A stretch of 64,000 nt of DNA, taken from Peptococcaceae bacterium BRH_c8a (lineage in GTDB: Bacteria > Bacillota > Desulfotomaculia > Desulfotomaculales > Desulfallaceae). The stretch spans positions 1 through 64,000 of the forward strand of contig LADP01000016.1 of assembly GCA_000961575.1 (NCBI GenBank). The letters run 5' to 3'. Numbering within the stretch: position 1 is the first letter of the stretch; each line of letters begins with the position of its first letter. The notes below the pieces were generated by a model. It was not told the DNA's origin. It saw only the letters and a list, made by a program, of their open reading frames with translations, and searched no databases. Of this stretch, positions 45,298 to 53,744 are shown in pieces. The translations under genes were made by a program, and so were the position numbers.

Positions 45298-45729
45298 CTA
45301 CAGTGTGTACACCCGGTTGCCGCCTAGTATATTGACATTATTTTTTTGCAGCACATCGATGGCTTCATCGATTAGTTCCACCCGGAAAACAACCAGGGCT
45401 GCATTGGTGGCTTTTTGGAGGAAGGCGTAAAGGTATTCGATATTAATACCCCTTTGCTGCAATATTTCCATTATCCTGGCTAACCCACCCGGCTCGTCAC
45501 CTACTTCCACCGCGATTACGTCGGTGGTGCTGACAGTAAAGCCCGCTTCTTTAAGGGCCTGGTAGGCTGAATCTGGGTCGTTGACGATTAAACGCAGAAT
45601 CCCAAAGTCGGTGGTATCTGCTATGGATAGGGCCCTGATATTAATATTTTGTTCACCCAACACCCGGGTAACCTGGGCCAGGCGTCCTGATTTGTTTTCC
45701 AAAAAAACGGATATTTGTTTAACTTTCAT
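45298..45729 (-). CDS. Tandem ACT-domain protein
   Basis: The 143-residue protein contains two ACT domains: [32 protein letters not shown] and a second beginning [20 protein letters not shown]. Such proteins bind amino acids, and genes of this type commonly sit beside phenylacetate-CoA ligase (paaK) and indolepyruvate oxidoreductase in Firmicutes and archaea. paaK is directly upstream, but a palindromic repeat separates the two. The ligand is unknown, perhaps an aromatic amino acid. Confidence 0.85.
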   Translation of the reverse strand: MKVKQISVFLENKSGRLAQVTRVLGEQNINIRALSIADTTDFGILRLIVNDPDSAYQALKEAGFTVSTTDVIAVEVGDEPGGLARIMEILQQRGINIEYLYAFLQKATNAALVVFRVELIDEAIDVLQKNNVNILGGNRVYTL

Positions 45730-45797
45730 GCGATTTTCTCTCCTTCTAAAGCACTAAGTTGAAAATAAGTTACTACACAGAAAATCGATTCTAGTGC

Positions 45798-45854
45798 TGT
45801 CATCCTGAGCGTTAGCGAAGGATCTTAAGATTCTTCACTTCGTTCAGAATGACA
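45798..45854. repeat. Dispersed palindromic repeat, copy 9
   Basis: Complete copy between paaK and the ACT-domain gene. Confidence 0.88.
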
Positions 45855-45875
45855 TAATGCTGACTCCTGTTTTTT

Positions 45876-47174
45876 TTACAATTCCCGCTTATCGATTACA
45901 CGCTTGGCTTTGCCTTCGCTGCGCGGGATAGTGCGCGGTTCCACAAACTTAAGGCGCGCTGAGATGCCCAGTACACTTAAAATGCGGCCCCGTATTTTAT
46001 TTTCCAAGTCCTCCAGGGCTCGAATTTTATCCGAAAAGAACTTATCGTTTAATTCCACCCAAATTTCCAGGTTGTCCAGCGAGCCTTTACGATCGACCAC
46101 CAACAGGTAGTGCGGTTCGGTATCGCCAAACTCCAATAATACGCTTTCGATTTGGGACGGGAATACGTTGACACCACGAATGATGAGCATATCGTCGGTG
46201 CGCCCGGTAACCCTTTGCATCCGCACGAATGTTCGCCCACAACCGCAGGTATCCTCATTTAGCACGGTGATGTCCCGGGTGCGATACCTGATGATAGGCA
46301 GGGCTTCCTTGGTCAGTGAAGTGATTACTAATTCCCCCGGTTGGCCGTAAGGTAGTTGTTTACCGGTTTCGGGATCGATAATCTCCGCCAAGAAGTGATC
46401 TTCAAATATGTGCATACCCTTTTTCTCCGGGCATTCCATGGAAACGCCCGGCCCGATAACCTCGCTGAGGCCGTATATGTCAAGAGCTGTAATATTTAAT
46501 TTTGCTTCCAACTGCTCCCGCATGCGCTCACTCCAAGGTTCGGCGCCAAATATGCCCACCCGTAGTTTCAGATTTTGCAGGTCGATTCCAGCATTGTGTA
46601 TCTCTTCACCCAGGAAAAGAGCGTAAGATGGGGTGCAGGTAAGGATGCTGGTGCCGAAATCCTGCATTAGCATCAGTTGACGGGCAGTATTGCCCCCCGA
46701 AATCGGAACCACTGTGGCACCCATGCGCTCAGCGCCGTAATGGACACCGATACCGCCGGTAAACAGGCCGTATCCGTATGCATTTTGTAACACGTCTTTT
46801 TTGCTGCCACCAGCCATGACTATAGCACGGGCCATCAGGTCGGCCCAGGTGTTGATATCTTTTTTAGTATAACCAACCACAGTTGGTTTGCCGGTAGTGC
46901 CGGAGGAGGCGTGCAGCCTGACCACCTCGTCCATAGGAACGGTGAATAAACCGAAGGGGTAATGATCACGCAGATCCTGTTTCACTGTAAAAGGCACTTT
47001 TTGTAGGTCGGCCAGTGATTTTACATCGCCGGGTTGTATCCCTGCCGCATCGAATGCTTGGCGGTAGAAAGGAATTTTGTCGTAAACACGCTGCAAGGTT
47101 TGCTGCAGCCGTTGTAACTGTAATTCTTCCAGTTTGTCTCTGGTAATGGTTTCATATTCTTCTTGCCAGTACAA
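45876..47174 (-). CDS. paaK: Phenylacetate-CoA ligase
   Basis: PaaK activates aryl-acetates such as phenylacetate with ATP and CoA. The 432-residue protein has the adenylate-forming motif [28 protein letters not shown], and the FRMEETRG-like [10 protein letters not shown] segment with the C-terminal [21 protein letters not shown]. It has the family's typical short length. Start TTG at 47174 follows AAAGGGGTAAAGCG. It is compatible with fermentation of aromatic amino acids via indolepyruvate oxidoreductase, which is not in the window. Confidence 0.93.
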   Translation of the reverse strand: MYWQEEYETITRDKLEELQLQRLQQTLQRVYDKIPFYRQAFDAAGIQPGDVKSLADLQKVPFTVKQDLRDHYPFGLFTVPMDEVVRLHASSGTTGKPTVVGYTKKDINTWADLMARAIVMAGGSKKDVLQNAYGYGLFTGGIGVHYGAERMGATVVPISGGNTARQLMLMQDFGTSILTCTPSYALFLGEEIHNAGIDLQNLKLRVGIFGAEPWSERMREQLEAKLNITALDIYGLSEVIGPGVSMECPEKKGMHIFEDHFLAEIIDPETGKQLPYGQPGELVITSLTKEALPIIRYRTRDITVLNEDTCGCGRTFVRMQRVTGRTDDMLIIRGVNVFPSQIESVLLEFGDTEPHYLLVVDRKGSLDNLEIWVELNDKFFSDKIRALEDLENKIRGRILSVLGISARLKFVEPRTIPRSEGKAKRVIDKREL

Positions 47175-47453
47175 CTCGCTTTACCCCTTTCGATATTCGC
47201 GCTTTTAAAAAAGAATAGCATAACTTGGATATAAAAAAAAGAGTTTTTAGTCGTAAATAGAAGTGTTAGTGCTGAGCAAGCATGAATAAACCCAAAATTT
47301 AAGATCTCTGCGACAGATTTATTTTGTTAGAGTCAGCAGAATTATGTCGAACCGTACAACCCGCTAAAAATGGGCGTTCGACAAAAAACGTCATTCGCAA
47401 ACATAAATTATCACCCACAGGATAAACCCTTCTCAATAAAGTTATTAACAGAC

Positions 47454-47471
47454 TTATCCACATTATCCACA
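47454..47471 (+). promoter_or_regulatory. Two adjacent perfect DnaA boxes
   Basis: TTATCCACATTATCCACA is two abutting copies of the consensus TTATCCACA. Confidence 0.7.
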
Positions 47472-47628
47472 GCAGTCAATTTGTTAATGCTCTACAATAT
47501 TACTATAGCGAGCAAAATACAGGTATTCAGATATATAATTTTTTTGCCTGTTCAGGCACATTGTTGTGTTTTATAAGCATAAATTGTAAATATATTCCAT
47601 ACGGTGCTTGGTGTGGTGTGGGTATATT

Positions 47629-47637
47629 TGTGGATAA
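47629..47637 (-). promoter_or_regulatory. Perfect DnaA box, opposite orientation
   Basis: TGTGGATAA, the inverse of TTATCCACA, 158 bases from the adjacent pair. Confidence 0.6.
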
Positions 47638-47650
47638 AAGTTATTAAGAC

Positions 47651-48673
47651 TTAATAACGGTCTTGGCCCAGGGGCAGGCCGGGAACGGCATTTAAGGACA
47701 GGGGCGCAAAATCGCCGCGCCGGTATTTGTAATAAGCAGCGCAGGCAATCATAGCGGCGTTATCTGTACATAATACCAGGGGTGGATTAATAAGCCGTAA
47801 ACTGTTATCAATCGCCCGGGCACTCAGTTGCTCCCGCAGCAATTTGTTGGCCGCAACGCCGCCGGCCAGCATGATAGTTTGGGTATCGTGGCGTTTGGCA
47901 GCGACAAGTGTTTTATCCACCAGCACGTCAACCACTGCCTGGCGAAAACTGGCCGCTACGTCAGCGTGATTGACAGCCTCCCCCCTTTGTTGAGCCCGAT
48001 GCAGGTAATTGATTACCGCCGTTTTTAGGCCGCTAAAACTAAAATCAAGGCTATCCTTTTCAAGATAAGACCGGGGCAGGGTAATCGCGTGCGGGTCACC
48101 GGTTTCGGCAAGCTTGTCCACCAGCGGGCCACCCGGGTAGCCCAGACCGAGCACTCTGGCAACTTTATCAAAGGCTTCTCCGGCGGCATCGTCACGGGTG
48201 GCACCAAGCAACTTATATTGTCCTGGCCCGTGCATCAGTAATAAATCAGTATGCCCGCCGGAAACCACCAGGCAAATCAGGGGAAAACCCGGATCTGGCT
48301 CTACCAGCAGGTTGGCAAACACATGCCCTTCCAGATGGTTAACCCCCACCAGAGGTATGTCCAGACCGAAAGAGATTGACTTGGCCGCCGCCACCCCTAC
48401 CAGCAGAGCGCCCACCAGGCCCGGCCCGTAGGTTACCGCCACGGCATTAAGGTCGGCAAAATTTAACCCGGCCTGATCCAGAGCTTCTTGGATGACATTG
48501 TTTATTAACTCCAGGTGTTTACGTGAAGCCACTTCAGGCACCACGCCGCCAAATTTACTGTGAATATCTACCTGGGAGGAAATGACATTAGACTTGATTG
48601 CACGACCGTCAACCACCACGGCCGCTGAAGTTTCATCACAAGATGTTTCGATACCCAGAATTATTACACTCAT
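47651..48673 (-). CDS. tsaD: tRNA N6-threonylcarbamoyladenosine synthase subunit TsaD
   Basis: TsaD (Gcp/Kae1) transfers threonylcarbamoyl to A37 of ANN-decoding tRNAs. The 340-residue protein has GIETSCDETSAAVV at the N-terminus, the metal-binding HLEGH, and LAGGVAANKLLREQL. The ATG at 48673 is chosen because GGAGG lies upstream; an in-frame TTG at 48691 overlaps that site. TsaB, TsaC and TsaE are not in the window. Confidence 0.95.
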   Translation of the reverse strand: MSVIILGIETSCDETSAAVVVDGRAIKSNVISSQVDIHSKFGGVVPEVASRKHLELINNVIQEALDQAGLNFADLNAVAVTYGPGLVGALLVGVAAAKSISFGLDIPLVGVNHLEGHVFANLLVEPDPGFPLICLVVSGGHTDLLLMHGPGQYKLLGATRDDAAGEAFDKVARVLGLGYPGGPLVDKLAETGDPHAITLPRSYLEKDSLDFSFSGLKTAVINYLHRAQQRGEAVNHADVAASFRQAVVDVLVDKTLVAAKRHDTQTIMLAGGVAANKLLREQLSARAIDNSLRLINPPLVLCTDNAAMIACAAYYKYRRGDFAPLSLNAVPGLPLGQDRY

Positions 48674-48773
48674 TACTAGCCTATCCTCCAATCTGTTTTA
48701 GCATTTGACGTATTGACCGCTGGTTCTTGATCTGCGTAATATGTAAAATCAAGTTCTGTAAAGGGTGTTAGGA

Positions 48774-49484
48774 TTGCATGTTACTTTTCTCAGTTACAAT
48801 ATCAGGCACTGCCGGGGTACTGGCGGCAGGGTGTCCCTTGCTGCGGTGGCCGCATCTATTACCGGCACCGGGGCCGATGTGGTGGGGTTGCAGGAGGTGG
48901 ATAAGTTTAACCCCCGCAGCTGTTTTGTCAACCAGGCGCGCAAACTGGGCGAGCTAACAGGTATGAGTGCGGTGCTGGGCGCCAACTTTAATTTGCTGGG
49001 GATTGCCGAATTTGGTAATGCAGTGCTTACCCGTTATCGGGTAATGGATGAGCAAAATTTTCCCCTGCCCGGGCGGGGAGAAAAAAGGGGACTGCAAAGG
49101 ATCGAAATATGTACGGGTACCGGTAGCATCGCCTTTTATAACACCCACTTGGGCTTGGACAAAGATGAACGTCGCCATCAGGTAGAGCGAATTTTGACCA
49201 TCACCAAAGACGAAAAGATGCCCCTGGTGCTGGCCGGAGATTTTAATGCCCTGCCCCGGGCAACTGAAATACAGGAACTAAAAAAGGTATTTGCACTATC
49301 TGATCCGTCAGGTTCCTATCCTACATTTCCAGCACAGCAACCGCAGCACAAAATAGATTACGTGTTTTTTTCCCCCCACTGGCTGCCGTTAGCATACCAG
49401 GTTTATTATAGTGAAGCCTCGGATCACCTACCGCTGGCTGTAAAGCTGCGCCTCGTTGGAGACAATCCGACAATAACTATTTAG
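48774..49484 (+). CDS. Endonuclease/exonuclease/phosphatase-family protein
   Basis: About 236 residues of the EEP fold. Hallmarks are SYNIRHCRG near the start, LQEVDKF for the metal-binding Glu, the LAGDFNALP active site near residue 158, and a C-terminal SDHLPL histidine block. The start is uncertain: TTG at 48774 fits the family start and has AAGGGTG upstream, while a GTG at 48765 is possible. Substrates could be nucleic acids or phospholipids. The gene ends exactly where a MITE-like element is inserted. Confidence 0.85.
   Translation: MHVTFLSYNIRHCRGTGGRVSLAAVAASITGTGADVVGLQEVDKFNPRSCFVNQARKLGELTGMSAVLGANFNLLGIAEFGNAVLTRYRVMDEQNFPLPGRGEKRGLQRIEICTGTGSIAFYNTHLGLDKDERRHQVERILTITKDEKMPLVLAGDFNALPRATEIQELKKVFALSDPSGSYPTFPAQQPQHKIDYVFFSPHWLPLAYQVYYSEASDHLPLAVKLRLVGDNPTITI
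49477..49484. repeat. Target-site duplication, left (CTATTTAG)
   Basis: CTATTTAG is repeated at 49715-49722 and contains the stop codon of the upstream gene. Confidence 0.6.
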
Positions 49485-49714
49485 TGTCTCCTGAAAAAGT
49501 CTTGGTAAGGGGTTTGGTGTTAATCTCCGGGTTACTACTCGCCGTTATGCTTGAGCGAGCTCGTTCGTCCTCGGGCGCCGGAGAACTCGCGCCCTGCGGG
49601 CGCTCAGACATGCACCGGCGCTTTTCCTCGGACTCTCACGCTCTTTGATTTAAGCTCCTACGTAACCCTCCGATTAACACCAAACCCCAGTTATGCTTAG
49701 TTTTTCAGGGGACT
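49485..49714. mobile_element. 230-bp MITE-like element with long terminal inverted repeats
   Basis: The left end starts TGTCTCCTGAAAAAGTC and the right end, read inward on the other strand, starts AGTCCCCTGAAAAA; both continue into GGGGTTTGGTGTTAATC, so the inverted repeats span about 50 bases each. There is no ORF. An 8-bp direct repeat CTATTTAG flanks it. Shorter relatives are at 23361-23418 and 30560-30612. It is probably moved in trans by a transposase not in the window. Confidence 0.8.
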
Positions 49715-49722
49715 CTATTTAG
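49715..49722. repeat. Target-site duplication, right (CTATTTAG)
   Basis: Second CTATTTAG copy; it overlaps the Sir2 stop codon on the minus strand. Confidence 0.6.
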
Positions 49723-50480
49723 GTTTTTACCGTCGGTGGTAAACCAAGTTCGGCCAAGATATCTGTAAACACCCGCCCGGCGTTCTCGTTAATGACCACG
49801 GCGGCGGCATCGTCCAGCGGTGTTGGAGTGCGGTTAATGATTACAAATTGCCTCGCCACTTCGGGCAAACCGGCCACCGGGTAAACGGTGAGGCTGCTGC
49901 CGACCACTAACATTAACTGGCATCCGGAAATAACCTGGGTGGCCTGATAAAAGTCCTCGTTCATTTTATCTTCAAATAAAACTACGTTGGGGCGTAAAAT
50001 ATCCGAGCACTTCAGGCAACGTGGCGGGTTTTCTCCGGATCGAAACTTTTCTACCAACTGTTCAAAGGGATAGCCATCGCGACAACTCATGCAGCGGGCG
50101 GTGCGCAAATGGCCGTGTACTTCCCAGACCCTATTGGACCCTGCTTTAACGTGCAGGCCGTCTATATTTTGGGTAATTACGCCCAACAGCAGGTTTTGTT
50201 TTTCCAACTGGGCCAAAGCGAAATGCGCGGGGTTGGGACAGGCGTCGCAATAAGCAGTCCAGCGTTCCAGGTTCGTTTTATAGAAGCCGGCCGGATCACT
50301 GCGCAAGGCTGAAAGACTGGCTGCTTTAATCGGGTCGAACTTTTCCCATAAACCTGTGCCCGGGCTACGGTAATCCGGGATACCGCTTTCGGTGCTTATT
50401 CCTGCCCCCGTAAGGGCCAGGGTCTTGGTGGATTCTTTAATCAACCGGGCGGTGAGTTTTATCTTTTCATAGTATTCCAC
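49719..50480 (-). CDS. NAD-dependent protein deacylase, Sir2 family
   Basis: Sirtuins remove acetyl or succinyl groups from lysines using NAD. The 253-residue protein has GAGISTESGIPDYRSP, TQNIDGLHVKAG and the HGH catalytic histidine, plus a zinc site of two CxxC pairs (CMSC, CLKC). GTG at 50480 has GGAGGG seven bases upstream. It could reactivate acetylated acetyl-CoA synthetases encoded here, which carry the conserved PKTRSGK lysine, but this is inference from known AcsA biology. It is convergent with the EEP gene. Confidence 0.93.
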   Translation of the reverse strand: MEYYEKIKLTARLIKESTKTLALTGAGISTESGIPDYRSPGTGLWEKFDPIKAASLSALRSDPAGFYKTNLERWTAYCDACPNPAHFALAQLEKQNLLLGVITQNIDGLHVKAGSNRVWEVHGHLRTARCMSCRDGYPFEQLVEKFRSGENPPRCLKCSDILRPNVVLFEDKMNEDFYQATQVISGCQLMLVVGSSLTVYPVAGLPEVARQFVIINRTPTPLDDAAAVVINENAGRVFTDILAELGLPPTVKT

Positions 50481-50721
50481 AACAGAACCCTCCAAATAAA
50501 TAAATAATCAAAAACAGTTTTAGCTTCTAATGATACAATTATCTTTTATACATTTGTTCATGTCAACGGCAAGGCCCGTGAAAACATTGCGCGAGCATGG
50601 CGCCGGTGCATGTGGTTTACTTAAGGTTACAGTGTTAAATAGTTTTAACAACAAAGTGTAAATAAAAGTAACGTTTTTGTGATGTTTACGTCTTTATTAA
50701 TCCCTAGACACTGATTTGGGG

Positions 50722-50738
50722 GTGGTATATATATTGCA
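50722..50738 (+). promoter_or_regulatory. Sigma-54-type promoter candidate
   Basis: TGG-8 bases-TTGC, i.e. GG and GC separated by exactly ten bases, 69 bases before the acetoacetyl-CoA synthetase start. A sigma-54 activator gene is not adjacent. Confidence 0.45.
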
Positions 50739-50806
50739 TATTAATAAAGGATTACGACCAATCAATGGACAAATAGAGCTATACATAAACAAGGAGGAGT
50801 TCAACA

Positions 50807-52759
50807 ATGAACAAACCGCTTTGGACACCATCAGATGAGCGGGTGCGCAATGCTAATATGACCGGTTTTATTAATTTTGTTAACGACAGGAATGGTAAAG
50901 ATTTTAACGGGTATGCCCAATTATATGACTGGTCAATAACCAATACCTCGGATTTTTGGGCTGCGGTGTGGGATTTTTGCGGCGTCAAGGCCTCGCACCC
51001 CTGGGATGAAGTGGTGGTTAACCGGGAGAATATGCAAAGTTCCCGCTGGTTTACCGGAGCCAAACTAAATTTTGCCGAAAACCTGCTGCGATACCGGGAT
51101 GAACGTACAGCCCTGATTTTTAAAGGTGAAGTTAATGAACCGGTAAGGCTTACCTACGCCCAGCTCTACGACCAAGTAGCCCGCCTAGCCCGGTCTCTGC
51201 GCAACCAAGGGGTCACCGTTGGCGACCGGGTGGCCGGTTTTATGCCCAATATGTCTGAAACAATAATAGCCATGCTGGCCACAACCAGTATTGGAGCTAT
51301 CTGGTCATCCTGTTCACCAGATTTCGGGATTAAAGGGGTACTCGACCGGTTTGGTCAGATCCAACCCCGGGTTTTAATTACCGCCAATGGTTACTTTTAT
51401 AATGGTAAAACCTTTAACTGCCTGGATCGGGTGCAAAGCATCCTGAATGAAATACCTTCGATAGAAAAAGTAGTAGTAGTACCTTATACCGAGGATGCGC
51501 CTGATTTATCCGGCTTGCCGGGTGCTGTGCTGTTCAATGATTTCCTGGCGCCGGAAAACGGACTGGAAATTGAGTTTGAACAACTGCCCTTTGACCACCC
51601 GCTATATATTATGTACTCTTCCGGCACCACCGGGGTGCCCAAGTGTATTGTACACGGAGCGGGCGGTACGCTGATTCAACATTTGAAGGAACTGGTACTA
51701 CACACTGACCTGAAGCGAGATGACACTATCTTTTATTTCACCACCTGCGGGTGGATGATGTGGAACTGGTTGGTTAGTTCGCTGGCAGTGGGTGCTACTG
51801 TGTTGCTGTATGACGGATCTCCTTTTTACCCCGGTCCGGAAACGATGTTCAAACTAGTTCAGGATGAAAAGGTTACCGTGTTCGGTACCAGTGCCAAGTA
51901 CTTGGCGGCTGTGGAGAAGGAAGGCGTCAAGCCCCGGGAAATATTAGATCTGTCACCCCTTAAGGCCATTCTTTCCACGGGTTCGCCCCTCTCAGTGGAG
52001 AGCTTTGAATTCGTGTACCGGGACGTCAAGGATGACCTTTGCCTGTCATCTATATCCGGGGGTACTGATATTGTTTCCTGTTTTGCCCTGGGCAACCCCA
52101 TTGCACCTGTTTACGCGGGTGAACTGCAGTGCCGTGGCCTGGGCATGAACGTACAGGCCTTCAATAACCAGGGCCAGCCTGTTTTTAACCGCAAGGGTGA
52201 ACTGGTTTGTTTATCAGCCTTCCCTTCGATGCCTATCTATTTTTGGCAAGACGAGGACGACAAAAAATATACCAAGGCCTATTTCAGCGTCTACCCCAAC
52301 GTGTGGCACCACGGGGATTTTATAGAAATTACCGATAACGGCGGGGTTATTATTTATGGACGTTCAGACGCCACGCTAAACCCCGGCGGGGTACGGATCG
52401 GCACCGCCGAGATCTACAGGCAGGTGGAATCGCTGGAAGAAATTAAGGACAGCCTGGTAATCGGGCAAAACTGGGATAACGATGTGCGGGTGATCCTATT
52501 CATCAAATTGGCCGAGGGAGTGGAGTATAACGATGGGTTGGTGAAAAAAATCAAGAAGACCATCAGAGAAAACACCACCCCCAGGCACGTGCCGGCCAAG
52601 GTCATTCCGGTGACTGACATCCCGTATACTATTAGCGGCAAAAAAGTAGAAATGGCGGTGCGCAGTATTATTCACAACGAGCCGGTGGAAAACCGTGATG
52701 CGCTGGCCAACCCCGGTGCCCTTGACTTGTACCGGAATATTGAGGAACTGCAGAGTTAG
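50807..52759 (+). CDS. Acetoacetyl-CoA synthetase
   Basis: The 650-residue AMP-forming ligase activates acetoacetate (or short keto/acyl acids) with CoA. It is the ACS-superfamily type with YSSGTTGVPKCIVHGAGG, the TCGWMMWNWL block, GGTDIVSCFALGNP, and a C-terminal ISGKKVEMAVR with the lysine. AAGGAGGAG lies eight bases before the ATG. A sigma-54-like promoter 69 bases upstream suggests control by an enhancer-binding activator. A strong terminator follows. Confidence 0.9.
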   Translation: MNKPLWTPSDERVRNANMTGFINFVNDRNGKDFNGYAQLYDWSITNTSDFWAAVWDFCGVKASHPWDEVVVNRENMQSSRWFTGAKLNFAENLLRYRDERTALIFKGEVNEPVRLTYAQLYDQVARLARSLRNQGVTVGDRVAGFMPNMSETIIAMLATTSIGAIWSSCSPDFGIKGVLDRFGQIQPRVLITANGYFYNGKTFNCLDRVQSILNEIPSIEKVVVVPYTEDAPDLSGLPGAVLFNDFLAPENGLEIEFEQLPFDHPLYIMYSSGTTGVPKCIVHGAGGTLIQHLKELVLHTDLKRDDTIFYFTTCGWMMWNWLVSSLAVGATVLLYDGSPFYPGPETMFKLVQDEKVTVFGTSAKYLAAVEKEGVKPREILDLSPLKAILSTGSPLSVESFEFVYRDVKDDLCLSSISGGTDIVSCFALGNPIAPVYAGELQCRGLGMNVQAFNNQGQPVFNRKGELVCLSAFPSMPIYFWQDEDDKKYTKAYFSVYPNVWHHGDFIEITDNGGVIIYGRSDATLNPGGVRIGTAEIYRQVESLEEIKDSLVIGQNWDNDVRVILFIKLAEGVEYNDGLVKKIKKTIRENTTPRHVPAKVIPVTDIPYTISGKKVEMAVRSIIHNEPVENRDALANPGALDLYRNIEELQS

Positions 52760-52764
52760 GTTTA

Positions 52765-52791
52765 TGTCATTTTGAGCGTAGCGAAGAATCT
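52765..52791. repeat. Dispersed palindromic repeat, half copy 10
   Basis: TGTCATTTTGAGCGTAGCGA left arm only, just after the acetoacetyl-CoA synthetase stop. Confidence 0.75.
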
Positions 52792-52800
52792 AGTAAAAGC

Positions 52801-52832
52801 AAGGGCCGGGAAGAAATAATCCCGGCCCTTTT
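52801..52832 (+). terminator. Terminator of acetoacetyl-CoA synthetase
   Basis: AAGGGCCGGGA/TCCCGGCCCTT perfect 11-bp stem with an 8-base loop and T residues after it. Confidence 0.88.
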
Positions 52833-52876
52833 AACACTCGGTCAGATACAAAGAAACATGCTTATAAGCCTTGTGG

Positions 52877-53155
52877 TTAATTACTACAGCCTGGATTATT
52901 ACCTCCCGGATTACCCTGGGCCTGGCTGAGCATTAACTCCAGCAGGCGCTCGAACTGCACATTAAGAAGGTCGTTCACCGGCGTCCCGGTTTCGGCGGAT
53001 CTTTTTTCAATGATCCGCAGTTGGCGCATCAAATATCCTTCAATGATGGATTCGATAACCTGTTCTTCGGTGCGGCCGGTTTGGCGGGCCAACTCGCCGA
53101 CCATAGCGGTGGTTTTTTCAGTAAACTCTAACGAAAAATCACTATCATTGCTCAC
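52877..53155 (-). CDS. Small protein of unknown function
   Basis: 92 residues starting GTG 53155. It is predicted mostly helical, with an amphipathic region EEQVIESIIEGYLMRQLRIIEKR (near residues 29-52) and a Gly/Asn-rich C-terminus. No family is recognised. It follows the zinc-ribbon gene on the same strand, so the two may be co-transcribed. Confidence 0.6.
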   Translation of the reverse strand: MSNDSDFSLEFTEKTTAMVGELARQTGRTEEQVIESIIEGYLMRQLRIIEKRSAETGTPVNDLLNVQFERLLELMLSQAQGNPGGNNPGCSN

Positions 53156-53185
53156 GAATAAGTAACCCCATTTCAGTTGTGCTTA

Positions 53186-53593
53186 TTAGTCTACTACTTT
53201 GCGGCCACAGTTGCTGCAAAATTTAACATCTTCCTCTAACTCGCTGTTACATTCCGGACAGACCGCAGGTTTAGGCTGCATGGATTCAATTTGATCCTCC
53301 AGGTCTTTTAGCTCAATTTCAAGCTGGCGGGTGGATTCAATTAACCTGTTTAGTTCGTCACCGGTGTCTTCTCGACCTTGTTGCTTTTGATAATAAAGTG
53401 CGCCGATTCCGGCCAGGTTATTTTCCATTTCTTTTTCCATTTTACGCAACTCGTGCTTCATCTTGGTCACTTCTATTAAATCGGACGATTTTCTGGTCAA
53501 ATCCCGGGCTCTGTCACCGGCTATTTCGCCGAAATCCCTGGCCCGGCTGCCAACACTCTTGGCGCCTTCGGCAATTCTTTGAATAAAACCCAT
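53186..53593 (-). CDS. Coiled-coil protein with C-terminal zinc ribbon
   Basis: 135 residues from ATG 53593, chosen because GGAGGTGA lies six bases upstream. A long helical coiled-coil segment (about residues 35-110) ends in the zinc ribbon CPEC...CSNCG. It resembles small zinc-ribbon proteins of Firmicutes with no known role. It is divergent from the DUF2889-like gene. Confidence 0.75.
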   Translation of the reverse strand: MGFIQRIAEGAKSVGSRARDFGEIAGDRARDLTRKSSDLIEVTKMKHELRKMEKEMENNLAGIGALYYQKQQGREDTGDELNRLIESTRQLEIELKDLEDQIESMQPKPAVCPECNSELEEDVKFCSNCGRKVVD

Positions 53594-53744
53594 TTTCAAT
53601 CACCTCCAAAGATAATTTTATCAATCGCTTCATCAAGTAACAATCCCACTGAGGCCAATTTTATCAAAACAATGAAAAATATTTTAACATTAAAAAACAA
53701 CTGTTTAACTTTTTCAAGTATAATAGGGACAAAGGAGTGAGGAT

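Larger units (their letters stand above)
47175..47650. other. Gene-free region with DnaA boxes and hairpins
   Basis: 476 bases with no ORF. It contains two adjacent perfect DnaA boxes (47454-47471), a third inverted one (47629-47637), an AT-rich middle and a hairpin GTCGAAC...GTTCGAC (47347-47384). No dnaA or dnaN genes are near. Confidence 0.7.

Noticed and set aside
45273-45300. Further MITE-element fragment (GGGGTTTGATGCTG)
   Set aside because: Similarity is short and has mismatches; too weak to call.
47347-47640. Chromosomal replication origin
   Set aside because: Three DnaA boxes are suggestive, but dnaA, dnaN, rpmH and gyrB are absent and no long box array or skew evidence is available.
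49485-49714. Transposase gene inside the MITE-like element
   Set aside because: No ORF of meaningful length occurs within the element, so it is non-autonomous.
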